A DNA stretch of 64,000 bases from Kocuria flava. GTDB taxonomy: Bacteria; Actinomycetota; Actinomycetes; Actinomycetales; Micrococcaceae. Where the stretch lies: positions 2,418,001 to 2,482,000 of the forward strand of contig NZ_CP013254.1 in assembly GCF_001482365.1 (NCBI RefSeq), given 5' to 3'. A program made the position numbers and the translations under genes. Within the stretch, counting starts at the first letter, position 1, and the number at the start of each line of letters is the position of its first letter. A model generated the notes under the pieces. That model ran no database searches, had not been told where the DNA came from, and was given only the letters and a program-made list of their open reading frames with translations. Shown here in pieces: positions 8,440-16,101 of this stretch.

Positions 8440-9636
8440 CTACCGTCCGGGACCGTTCCCTCCGGACCCCGGCGTCCCCGGACCGGTCTCCCCGGCGCCC
8501 GGCACGCCGTCACCGCGCTCGTCGTCGAGCGCCGGGCGCCCGGGCACGGGGTCCTCGAGCACCACGGGGGCGTCGGGGTCGATGCTCGAGGGGCCGGGGA
8601 CCGTGAAGGCGTCCGGGTCGACCGTGGTGCGCTCGAGGTCGGGGCGCAGGTCCTCGTCGGTGACCCGGACCTCGACGGGCTCCACGATCGGCTCGTCCGC
8701 CGGGACGTCCTCGGGCTCGGGCTCCGCGGCGGGTCCGTCCTCGTCGGGCCCGCCGGCGTCCGCGTCGGGGCGGGAGAGGAACTCGCCGACCCCGCGCAGG
8801 GCGTCGCCCAGCTCCGCGGGGATCATCCAGACCTTGTTGGCGCTGCCCTCGGCGACCTTCGGCAGCGTCTGGATGTACTGGTAGGCCAGCAGCTTCTGCG
8901 TGGGCCGGGCCCGGTGGATCGAGTCGAAGACCTTGCGGATGGCCTGCGCCTCGCCGTCGGCGCGCAGGATCGCGGCCTTCGCGTCGCCCTCCGCGGAGAG
9001 GATCGCCGCCTGCCGCTCGCCCTCGGCCGTGAGGATGCTCGCCTGCTTGTCGCCCTCCGCCGTGAGGATCGCCGCGCGGCGGTCCCGCTCGGCGCGCATC
9101 TGCTTCTCCATGGAGTCCTGGATGGAGGGCGGGGGAGTGATCTCCTTGATGTCCACGCGCGAGACGCGGATGCCCCACCGGCCCGTCGTCGAGTCCAGCA
9201 CCCCGCGCAGCTCGGCGTTGATCTGGTCGCGGGAGGTCAGGGCCTCCTCGAGGTTCAGCCCGCCGACGACGTTGCGCAGCGTCGCCGAGGTCAGCTGGTC
9301 CACGGCCTGGATGTAGTCGACGATCTCGTAGGTCGCCGCCCGCGGGTCGGTGACCTGGAAGTAGACGACCGTGTCGATCCCGACCACGAGGTTGTCCTCG
9401 GTGATCACGGACTGGGCCGGGAAGGACTGCACCTGCTCGCGCAGGTCGATCAGCGGCAGGAGGCGGTCGACGAAGGGCACGAGGAAGTGCAGGCCGGGGG
9501 TGAGCGTGGTGCGATACTTGCCCAGGCGCTCGACCACGCCGGCGCGGGCCTGGGGGATGATCCGCACCGAGCGGACCAGCACGATCACCGCCAGGACGAC
9601 CAGCAGGGCGAGCAGGACGATCACGGCGAGGTCCAC
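8440..9636 (-). CDS. SPFH/band-7 (stomatin-prohibitin) membrane protein
   Basis: 398 residues. An N-terminal membrane anchor (about residues 3-22) is followed by a band-7 domain (VRIIPQARAGVVERLGKY to about residue 190). A long alanine-rich coiled coil comes next, built from repeated (A/S)ILxAEGxxQA units (about residues 187-232), as in bacterial QmcA/stomatin proteins that organise membrane microdomains and scaffold proteases. An acidic, proline-rich tail (about 100 residues) is probably disordered. GTG start with AAGGAG upstream. The nfeD gene lies just upstream on the same strand, the standard partner arrangement. Confidence 0.9.
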   Translation of the reverse strand: MDLAVIVLLALLVVLAVIVLVRSVRIIPQARAGVVERLGKYRTTLTPGLHFLVPFVDRLLPLIDLREQVQSFPAQSVITEDNLVVGIDTVVYFQVTDPRAATYEIVDYIQAVDQLTSATLRNVVGGLNLEEALTSRDQINAELRGVLDSTTGRWGIRVSRVDIKEITPPPSIQDSMEKQMRAERDRRAAILTAEGDKQASILTAEGERQAAILSAEGDAKAAILRADGEAQAIRKVFDSIHRARPTQKLLAYQYIQTLPKVAEGSANKVWMIPAELGDALRGVGEFLSRPDADAGGPDEDGPAAEPEPEDVPADEPIVEPVEVRVTDEDLRPDLERTTVDPDAFTVPGPSSIDPDAPVVLEDPVPGRPALDDERGDGVPGAGETGPGTPGSGGNGPGR

Positions 9637-9774
9637 GGGGGCTCCTTCTCGGCGGTGGGCCGGGGTCGGCGGTGGTGCGGGCCGGCGGCCGGGTGGGCCG
9701 CCGGCCCCGGGTGCGGCGGTGCCGGTGCGGACCGGGCGCCGGGGTGGTCGGGTCGGGACGAGGTCGGCGGGACG

Positions 9775-10266
9775 TCAGTAGGACGGGCGCGGGGCGGGGC
9801 GGCCGTCGGCGGCCGCGGCGGGGTACGGGGCGACGAGGGCGGTGGCCCCCTCGATGTCGTGGACCCAGGCGTCGGAGCCGGCCGGCAGCGGCTCCCCGGT
9901 CACCGAGCGGGCGCTCCAGCTCTCGCCCTCGAGCCGGACCAGGCCGCCGCGGTCGGTCACGGCCTCGAGGACCTGGCAGGGCAGCCCGATCAGGCGGTCG
10001 GTGTTGGAGGCGGTGTCCGGGGTGGACCGGTTGAGCCGGCGCAGCGCGACCGGCCGCACGAGGAAGATCAGCAGCACCGAGGTCACGGCGAAGGCCACGA
10101 CCTGGAGCACGAAGCTGTCCGTGACCCAGCTGAGCCCGAAGGCCAGCAGCGCGGCCGTGGCCATCATGAGGAAGAGGAAGTCCAGGGTCAGCAGCTCGAC
10201 CGCCGCCAGGACGACCACGGCGATCAGCCAGAACAGCCAGGCGTTCTCGGCCAGCCACTCCCACAT
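9775..10266 (-). CDS. NfeD family membrane protein
   Basis: 163 residues. Two to three hydrophobic segments (about residues 8-30, 32-48, 52-72) precede a small OB-fold domain (LIGLPCQVLEAVTDRGGLVRLEGESWSARS). This is the short NfeD1b type without a ClpP-like protease domain. NfeD proteins pair with SPFH/stomatin proteins, and the SPFH gene follows after 138 nt on the same strand, so the two probably form one membrane-microdomain complex. ATG at 10266 has a GGGAGGG stretch upstream. Confidence 0.88.
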   Translation of the reverse strand: MWEWLAENAWLFWLIAVVVLAAVELLTLDFLFLMMATAALLAFGLSWVTDSFVLQVVAFAVTSVLLIFLVRPVALRRLNRSTPDTASNTDRLIGLPCQVLEAVTDRGGLVRLEGESWSARSVTGEPLPAGSDAWVHDIEGATALVAPYPAAAADGRPAPRPSY

Positions 10267-10353
10267 GCCGATCCCGCCCTCCCGCTCGTCCGGACCTGTT
10301 CCCCCATTGTGCCGCAGACCACCGACAGGGTCCCGCAGCGGCGCGGCGTCCCC

Positions 10354-10379
10354 GGAATAGCGGCTGTCGTGCCCGCGTT
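10354..10379 (+). promoter_or_regulatory. SigR/SigH-type promoter for the 129-aa gene
   Basis: GGAAT (10354-10358) and GTT (10377-10379) are separated by exactly 18 bp, matching the thiol-oxidative-stress ECF sigma consensus. It lies 88 bp upstream of the ATG at 10467 in correct orientation. Confidence 0.55.
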
Positions 10380-10466
10380 GAGATCTCTACTGTGGGGTCA
10401 CCGTCCACCGGGCGCGGCCGGTGCCCTCACCGCTCCACGTCCGGCCGGAACGGAAGGAGGCACCGG

Positions 10467-10856
10467 ATGCGACCCCTGACCTCGGTGGCGGTCTCCGCCG
10501 CGGGCGCCTGGCTCGCGGGCAGCGCGACGGCCGTGCTCGGCCTGTCCGTGCTCCGCTCCCGGCTGCCCTCCGTCATGACCCGCTGGCTCGCCGCCGAGCC
10601 CGACGTCGAGCGGGCCGTGGTGCTGCTCGGCACGGGGGAGTGCGGCCCGGGTGACCGGCGGGCCGAGCGGCTGCGCGCCCGCCTGGAGGCCCACTACGGC
10701 CGGCCCGTGGTCTACGTCGACCTCACCGTCCGGCCCGGGACCTCGGCGCGCCAGGCAGCCCGCACGCGCGAGCTGGCCCGCAGCTTCCACGCCGACCACG
10801 TGCTCGACCACGACGTCGAGGGCCGGGACGCGCCCCGGGCGGCCGCGGACTGCTGA
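10467..10856 (+). CDS. uncharacterised 129-aa protein with N-terminal hydrophobic segment
   Basis: No family recognised. Residues about 5-30 are hydrophobic and could be a membrane anchor or signal sequence. The rest resembles a small alpha/beta domain (AVVLLGTGECGPGD, RPVVYVDLTVRPG) with many Arg/Ala residues. The start at ATG 10467 is supported by AAGGAGG 9 nt upstream. A SigR-like promoter (10354-10379) suggests induction by thiol or oxidative stress. It is monocistronic between the nfeD promoter region and the convergent lipoprotein gene. Confidence 0.65.
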   Translation: MRPLTSVAVSAAGAWLAGSATAVLGLSVLRSRLPSVMTRWLAAEPDVERAVVLLGTGECGPGDRRAERLRARLEAHYGRPVVYVDLTVRPGTSARQAARTRELARSFHADHVLDHDVEGRDAPRAAADC

Positions 10857-10910
10857 ATCCGCGCCACCCGGGGGCGCCGCCGCGCGCCGGCGGCCCGGGA
10901 CCGGTCGCGC

Positions 10911-12362
10911 TCAGCCGCCCGTGGTCGTCACGGGCACCGGCGCCGTGGCGTCGAGCAGGTGGAAGGCCTCCGCGCTGAAGTCGATCTGCACCTCGTCGCC
11001 GGCGGCCGCCTCCGGCACCTCGGACAGGTCGAGGGTCACGACCGTGCCGTGGTCGAGCAGCACCGGGACCTGCTTGCCGCCGACCGTGTACGTCAGCTCG
11101 TTCTCGCGCGACGGGATGTGGTTGACGATCCCGACCTTCTTCGGGGCGGTGGTCGGCTCGGTGCAGCCGTAGTCGATGCACCAGCCCTCGGGCAGCGTCT
11201 TGACCTGGGTGAGCTCCGTGGTCCACGAGTAGAGCCGGGTCTCGGGCGGGCTGCTGGCGAAGAACATCCCGCCCACGCGCAGCAGGTCGTAGTACAGCGG
11301 CTCGATCTCCTCGGCGAGCACGTCGCTGGCGCCCGCGTGGATCAGGGCGTTCTCGCCCAGCCCGGCGTCGCGGATGGAGGCCACCGCCTCGTCGAAGCGG
11401 TTCTTCTGGGCGACCGTGGTGTTCGCGGTGTCGTTGCGCTCGATGGCGGCACCGTCCTCGGCCGTGACGGTCGAGAAGTGGGTCGCGATGCCCGCGAGCT
11501 CGAGGTGCTCGGCGTCCTCGACCGCCCGGGCCAGCGGCAGCGCCTCCTCGGGCACGACGCCCTCGCGCCCCATGCCCGTGTCGACCCACACGTGGGTCCG
11601 CAGCGTCCCGCCGGTGGTCGCCAGCACCTGCTCCGCGGCCTCGACCCAGGCGGGGTCCGTGGCCGGCACCTCGACGTCGTAGTGCACCAGCAGCGGGATG
11701 TCCTCGACCTCGGCGGCGTAGAGCACGGCGATCTTCGCCTCGACCCCGGCCTCGCGCAGGCTGATGGCGTCCTCGAGCTTCGGGACGAAGACGTAGTCGA
11801 CGTCGGCGGCCTCCTCGATGACCTTGCCGAAGACCCCGACGGGCTCGCCGTTCTTCAGCACCGCGCCCAGCTGCAGACCCATGGGGTAGTCGGCGCGGAT
11901 CGCCTCGGCGTTGCTGCGGACCGTCTCGGTGTCCACCCGCAGCAGGGGCACGTCCTGGGTGCCCGGCGTGGTGTAGGTGTAGGAGGTCTTCTCGCCGACC
12001 TCGGCGCCCCCGGCGGAGAAGGAGACCTCCACCGTCCCGGGGCCCTGGTGGGCGGGGGCCGTGCAGGCGTGCCGGGACGAGCGCTCGTCCCACGCGCACT
12101 CCACCTCGGCCTCACCGAACCGCGCCGTCACCGGGTCCTTCGTGTCCCCGCCGGTGTCCGCCAGGACGAGGTTGCCGCCGCTCAGACCACCGTGCGAGGG
12201 GGCCAGGGCCACGGAGCCCGACGCGGTGGCCGGGGGCGCGTCCGCGGCCGCGCCGCCGTCCTGGCCGCACCCGGACAGGACCAGCACGGACAGCCCCAGC
12301 ACCGGCGTCACCAGCCGGCGGCTCCCTCGTCGCGACGTGCTGCTCCTGAGCTGTGCTCCCAC
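10911..12362 (-). CDS. exported lipoprotein with alanine-racemase fold
   Basis: 483 residues. A signal peptide with lipobox LSGC (Cys32) is followed by a 75-residue beta-rich segment (about 55-132) resembling an IPT/TIG Ig-like domain. A full alanine-racemase-like enzyme follows: N-terminal TIM-barrel domain with the presumed PLP lysine K170 (in GAVLKNGE), DTGMGREG (261-268) and THFST, then the C-terminal domain with DYGC at the position of the catalytic tyrosine (Y398). Cytoplasmic Alr enzymes lack a lipobox, so this would be a surface-anchored PLP-dependent racemase or a non-catalytic derivative. The start is GTG at 12362 with GGGGGG upstream. The 595 bp upstream hold no gene. Confidence 0.75.
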   Translation of the reverse strand: MGAQLRSSTSRRGSRRLVTPVLGLSVLVLSGCGQDGGAAADAPPATASGSVALAPSHGGLSGGNLVLADTGGDTKDPVTARFGEAEVECAWDERSSRHACTAPAHQGPGTVEVSFSAGGAEVGEKTSYTYTTPGTQDVPLLRVDTETVRSNAEAIRADYPMGLQLGAVLKNGEPVGVFGKVIEEAADVDYVFVPKLEDAISLREAGVEAKIAVLYAAEVEDIPLLVHYDVEVPATDPAWVEAAEQVLATTGGTLRTHVWVDTGMGREGVVPEEALPLARAVEDAEHLELAGIATHFSTVTAEDGAAIERNDTANTTVAQKNRFDEAVASIRDAGLGENALIHAGASDVLAEEIEPLYYDLLRVGGMFFASSPPETRLYSWTTELTQVKTLPEGWCIDYGCTEPTTAPKKVGIVNHIPSRENELTYTVGGKQVPVLLDHGTVVTLDLSEVPEAAAGDEVQIDFSAEAFHLLDATAPVPVTTTGG

Positions 12363-12957
12363 GGTGTTCCCCCCTGGACGTTCGTTTGCCGGTGCACATC
12401 ACCGGCGGCCACAGCGAGCGTAGGACGCACCGACGGCCCGGGACCGCCCGGGAGGCCGAAGACCCCCACAAGTGGCCACAGCCAACGGCGGGGGAGCGCG
12501 CAACATCGGTTCACAGGCCCCGCCACGACGTCCGTGCCGGCGGTGGCACGGCCGCGCCGTCCCCGCGGGGCCGGACCCCGGGGCCGGGAGGAACGGCAGG
12601 CGACGACGACGATCCCGTCCGCACCGGCGTCCGTCGGCGGCATCCGTCGGCGGCGCCCGTGATCGGCGCCGGTGCGCCGCCTCCGGGAAACGCGCACCGG
12701 CGCCGGACGGACCCGACCGCGGTCCGTGACGCCCCGGTGTGCGCGAGCACGCCGACCGGATGACGACGGTCGGGCTCGGCGCACGGACCGCGGTCCGGTG
12801 ATCCGTCTCCGGCCCGTCCGGCCGGCGCTGCCGGTGACGTGCGGCGTCGACGTCCTCTCGTCCGCGTCGCACGGCACGGTGCGGACGGCGTGCTGCGGGC
12901 GGCCGGGACACAGCCTCCGAGGGCCCTCGAGCCTCCTCCCCGAACCGGTAGGCACGG
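12363..12957. other. 595-bp non-coding stretch
   Basis: Between the racemase-like lipoprotein and the left end of the recombinase module. It is GC-rich without a codon pattern, RBS-preceded frame or strong hairpin that I could support. It must hold the lipoprotein gene's promoter, which I could not place. Confidence 0.5.
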
Positions 12958-12991
12958 ATGTTGATGAGGCGGGAGTTCCGCTCTGACGGTG

Positions 12992-14419
12992 CTATTGGCG
13001 TGCGGCGATGTAGCGGGCGTAGGTGCTGGCCGCATGGGTGGCGTGGCGTTCGATGGTGCTGGGGTGGTAGCCGAGGATCTCGGCCAGGACCGGGATGGGA
13101 TCGAGCTTGGTGAGCTCCTCGAGGGTGCCCAGGCGGGCGGCCCGGGGCGCGCACACGGTCTTCAGCCGTCGCCGCAGGGGGCTTGCGTCGAGGTGCTGGC
13201 CGGGGGAGTTGCCCCTGAAGATCCACCGGCTGTTCGGGTGCGCGGCCGTCCGGTCGTGGCCGGGCTCGGCGACCAGGTGCCGCAGGGGCTGATCCAGTGG
13301 TGACGGTAGCTCGACGGGGTGTGCCCCGACGGTGATGGTGACCCGGTCGTCGTCGATGGTGATCTGGTCCCAGGTCAGGCCGACGACGTCGTCGATCTGT
13401 TGGGCCAGCACGAGGACGAGGATGGCGGCGAGGCGGTCTCTGGGGCTGAGCTCTTCGTGGTCCACGGCCCGTGCCAGGGCGCGGGTCTGGTCGGGGTGAG
13501 ACATGCGGGCCGCGGTGTCGCGCCGATGGGGTTGCAGGCGCAGGCGTGGGTCCACGAGCTGGGCGGTGGCCGCCCATCGCAGGAAGCGGTCGGCCAGTTC
13601 CCGGGTGGTGGGCCCGCCGGATTGCCAGGCGTCGAGGTCGGCCTGGGTGAGCTCGCTGAGGGTGGTGCCTCGGCTGGTGAGCCAGGTCAGGAAGTCGACG
13701 GCCACGGTGGTGGTCTGTTTGGCGGTGAGGAAGGTGCCCCGGGTGGTTTCGCCGTCGGTGGTGGTCATCCGTCGGGCCTGGTGCCAGCGGACGAAGCGTC
13801 GTAGGGCCTCGCGGTGCTCCCCGGTGGGCAGGCGTTGGATGGCGTCCTGGCTCCAGGTGATGAACCGGGCCAGCTGCTCGTCCCGGGCCGGCAGCCCGCC
13901 GTGGGTCACCAGCAGGGCCCGTACGTAGTCGCGGGTGCGGGTGTGCGGCAGCGCGTCGAGGATCTCGTGGCTGATGGTTGCAGTGGTGGCCAGGTCGGTG
14001 AGGAAGGCGGTGACGTGGGGCTGGTTCAGCCAGGTCAGGCCGCTGTTGGGGCGGGTCATCGCCTTCAGCGCGGCGGCCACCGGGGCCAGGGACGGGTGCA
14101 TCTGCTGGGTGTGCGGGTTGGTGAGCAGCTGGTCGACGGTGGCGGCCAGCACGCAGGCCCAGCACTGGCCGCCGGAGTGCAGTTCGGCCTCGGCCCTGCA
14201 GGTGCGGCAGTCCCGGCAGGCGGGGCGCCCGTCGAGGCGGCCGGGCAGGATGCCCGTGTGTCCGCAGGCGCAGGTACCGGTGGTGCGCTTGGCGGCCTGG
14301 TAGCAGTAGCGGCACACGGGCCCGTCGGGCCAGTGGGCGGCGATCTCGTAGTGGCCCCGGCAGCGGGTGCACGGGGTCGGCCAGGTGTCCGGGTCGCTGG
14401 GTGGGCGGGGCCTGCTCAC
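12992..14419 (-). CDS. zinc-ribbon tyrosine-recombinase-like protein, apparently catalytically degenerate
   Basis: 475 residues. The first 90 residues carry paired cysteines typical of zinc ribbons (C17-C20/C36-C39, C50-C52/C68-C71, C86-C89). The rest looks like a SAM-like core-binding domain and a tyrosine-recombinase C-terminal fold. At the expected Arg I position (AQQIDDVVGLTWDQI) there is no arginine, and no H-x-x-R box is visible. An LGYHPSTIERHATH segment and a late tyrosine (YARYI) remain. It is probably a DNA-binding accessory subunit of the neighbouring integrase (inference). Its GTG start overlaps the XRE stop by 4 nt (GTGA), implying translational coupling. Confidence 0.75.
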   Translation of the reverse strand: MSRPRPPSDPDTWPTPCTRCRGHYEIAAHWPDGPVCRYCYQAAKRTTGTCACGHTGILPGRLDGRPACRDCRTCRAEAELHSGGQCWACVLAATVDQLLTNPHTQQMHPSLAPVAAALKAMTRPNSGLTWLNQPHVTAFLTDLATTATISHEILDALPHTRTRDYVRALLVTHGGLPARDEQLARFITWSQDAIQRLPTGEHREALRRFVRWHQARRMTTTDGETTRGTFLTAKQTTTVAVDFLTWLTSRGTTLSELTQADLDAWQSGGPTTRELADRFLRWAATAQLVDPRLRLQPHRRDTAARMSHPDQTRALARAVDHEELSPRDRLAAILVLVLAQQIDDVVGLTWDQITIDDDRVTITVGAHPVELPSPLDQPLRHLVAEPGHDRTAAHPNSRWIFRGNSPGQHLDASPLRRRLKTVCAPRAARLGTLEELTKLDPIPVLAEILGYHPSTIERHATHAASTYARYIAARQ

Positions 14420-14775
14420 GAGGACTCGTCGTTCTCCTCGGGCGCCAGGTGGATGCGGCGGGCGATCGGCCGGCCCGGGTCAACGCCGATGTCCTGCGGG
14501 CGGGTCGGGGCGTTGGCGGTGGCCGCGGCGCGCAGTTCGAGGTAGGGCTCGAAGAGGTCGTTGGGGGAGCAGTCCAGGATGTCGCACAACGCGGCGAGGG
14601 TGCGGGCGGGGATGCGTTCGGGGGTGCCGGTCACCAGCCGGTAGACCTGGCTTTCCGACAGGGCGATCCCGCGGGCGCGCAGCAGCGGCAGCAGCTCGGT
14701 GCTCTTCCACAGGTTGCGCTGAGCCATCACGGTGCGCAGGTGCCAGCGATAGCCGATGCGGCGCTGTTCAGGCAT
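14416..14775 (-). CDS. XRE-type helix-turn-helix regulator of the recombinase module
   Basis: 119 residues. A Cro/C1-type HTH (about residues 14-75) includes ALSESQVYRLVTGTPERIPARTLAALCDILDCSPNDLFE, a pattern frequent in actinobacterial regulators beside integrases. The ATG at 14775 lies inside the end of the integrase gene (8-nt overlap) and its own end overlaps the next gene by 4 nt. All three proteins are therefore made in fixed order. It probably controls the module's promoter; a perfect 13-bp palindrome at 15922-15934 is a candidate operator. A structural role in the recombination complex is also possible. Confidence 0.8.
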   Translation of the reverse strand: MPEQRRIGYRWHLRTVMAQRNLWKSTELLPLLRARGIALSESQVYRLVTGTPERIPARTLAALCDILDCSPNDLFEPYLELRAAATANAPTRPQDIGVDPGRPIARRIHLAPEENDESS

Positions 14776-15895
14776 CAGGAACCTCCTCGAGCCCGGTGGC
14801 CAGGCGGGCGGCGATCATCTGCTGGATGGTCTTCTGCTTGAAGTCGGAAGAGACCGAGGTGTACAGCTCGGTGGTCGAGGCGTGGGCGTGGCCGACCTGG
14901 GTCTGCACGAACGCCGGGTCGTAGCCGGCCTCGATCAGGTGCGTGACGTAGGAATGACGCAGGCAGTGCAGGCCCAGTTCCTTCGGCAGCCCGACCTCCT
15001 CGCGCAGCGCCGCGAAGGCGTCCCCGAGGCTGCCCAGGCGCAGGCGGCCGCCGCGTTCACTGGGCCACAGCGCGTCAGTGGACTCGGCAGCCGGGAAGCG
15101 GGCCCGCCCGCCGGGGCCGGTCCAGAACCGCAGCAGCCCCACGACCCAGTCAAACTCCGGGACCGTGAGCACGGTGCGCCGGCGAGGGCCTGATCCGGTG
15201 GTGCCCTTGGCCCAGCGCACCTGCATCGCACCGAAGCGCCCGTAGGCCGGCACGTGCGGGTTGGGCCCGAAGTCGCCCACCTCGAGCATCGTCAGCTCCC
15301 GGCGCCGCAGCCCGTAGGCGTAGCAGGTCTTGAACGCGATCGAGTCCCGCAGGGCCGGCAACCAGCGTTTGCTCCCGGCGGCGTGCTCGCGGTCGATGTG
15401 GTCGTCGAGATGGTCGAACAGCCGCTGCAGCTCGGCCCGGGTGAACGCCCGGCGCCCCGGGGCGATGGCGTCATCAGCCGTGTGCCGGGGCGTGTTCCAC
15501 TCGAAGACCACCTGGGCGGGCACGTCCCCGAACGCCTGCTGGCAGAAGGCCGCCCATCCGTAGACCGGGGTCGTGAGGTAGGTGCAGAACGCCGCGACCG
15601 CGCTGGAGTCCGCGCGCAAGGTCGTGATGCTGATCGGCCTGGGGCCGGAGCGTCGCTGCGCCTGGAAGTCCTCCAGATCTTCCGGGCCCCATTGCCAGGG
15701 GAATGTCCCGGCGAAGCGCTGGAACCGTGCCACGACACCGTACCGGGCCTTGATCGTCGTCGAGGTCAGCCCGCGGGCCAGCATCTGCGCCCGCCACCCG
15801 TCCAGCATCGCCTCGAACACCCGCTCGTCGGCGCGGAACAGTCCGACGTCGGCGTCGGTCAGGACGGCAGGAACCTGGCCCGGTACAGCCTCCAT
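14768..15895 (-). CDS. tyrosine recombinase/integrase
   Basis: 375 residues with the complete catalytic set of the XerC/D-lambda Int family: Arg I at about R197 (YGLRRREL), Lys about K230, H310-x-x-R313 (HCLRHSY), His about H336 (QVGHAHAS) and nucleophile Y345 (TTELYTS). An N-terminal SAM-like core-binding domain occupies about residues 22-110. It catalyses DNA strand exchange through a 3'-phosphotyrosine bond. It is the first gene of the three-gene module and the only one that looks catalytically intact. ATG at 15895; no strong Shine-Dalgarno. Confidence 0.92.
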   Translation of the reverse strand: MEAVPGQVPAVLTDADVGLFRADERVFEAMLDGWRAQMLARGLTSTTIKARYGVVARFQRFAGTFPWQWGPEDLEDFQAQRRSGPRPISITTLRADSSAVAAFCTYLTTPVYGWAAFCQQAFGDVPAQVVFEWNTPRHTADDAIAPGRRAFTRAELQRLFDHLDDHIDREHAAGSKRWLPALRDSIAFKTCYAYGLRRRELTMLEVGDFGPNPHVPAYGRFGAMQVRWAKGTTGSGPRRRTVLTVPEFDWVVGLLRFWTGPGGRARFPAAESTDALWPSERGGRLRLGSLGDAFAALREEVGLPKELGLHCLRHSYVTHLIEAGYDPAFVQTQVGHAHASTTELYTSVSSDFKQKTIQQMIAARLATGLEEVPDA

Positions 15896-15921
15896 CCGAA
15901 TCCCACCTCACCGTGGAATCG

Positions 15922-15943
15922 TGCATCTGATGCAGGAAATCTA
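15922..15943 (-). promoter_or_regulatory. integrase promoter with palindromic operator
   Basis: On the minus strand a -10-like TAGATT (15943-15938) is followed directly by a perfect palindrome, TGCATC-T-GATGCA (15922-15934), at the expected transcription start. This is the layout of a repressor operator, most likely for the XRE protein encoded in the same transcript. Confidence 0.45.
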
Positions 15944-16042
15944 CGCCGACCAGCGACCCAGCAACACCCCGGTGAGCCATCCGACGTCCGGCACAGTTAC
16001 GTGCACCGCAGAACACCGCGGCACCTATGCAGAATCGGCCAG

Positions 16043-16101
16043 ACGGGAGTTCCAACAGCTGCAAGAACTCCCGTGGGTTGAACGCCGATAATCAACATTA
16101 T
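16043..16101. repeat. inverted repeats at the right border of the recombinase module
   Basis: ACGGGAGTT (16043-16051) and AACTCCCGT (16066-16074) form a perfect 9-bp inverted repeat with a 14-nt spacer. ATAAT-CAAC-ATTAT (16088-16101) is a second palindrome in a locally AT-rich patch. Both contain or overlap motifs that recur at the left border. Confidence 0.5.

Larger units (their letters stand above)
12958..16098 (-). mobile_element. three-gene tyrosine-recombinase module (putative element)
   Basis: Three overlapping minus-strand genes: integrase, XRE regulator and a zinc-ribbon degenerate recombinase. Candidate ends are in inverted orientation: ATGTTGAT (12958-12965) opposite ATCAACAT (16091-16098). 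Inside these, CGGGAGTTC (12970-12978) lies opposite GAACTCCCG (16065-16073). A direct copy of CGGGAGTTCC also occurs at 16044-16053. No target duplication was found and the spacing of inner and outer motifs differs at the two ends, so the exact borders are uncertain. Confidence 0.45.

Noticed and set aside
12363..12957. Several open frames in the gap left of the recombinase module
   Set aside because: No RBS, no leaderless -10 arrangement and no recognisable protein features; composition is that of random GC-rich frames.
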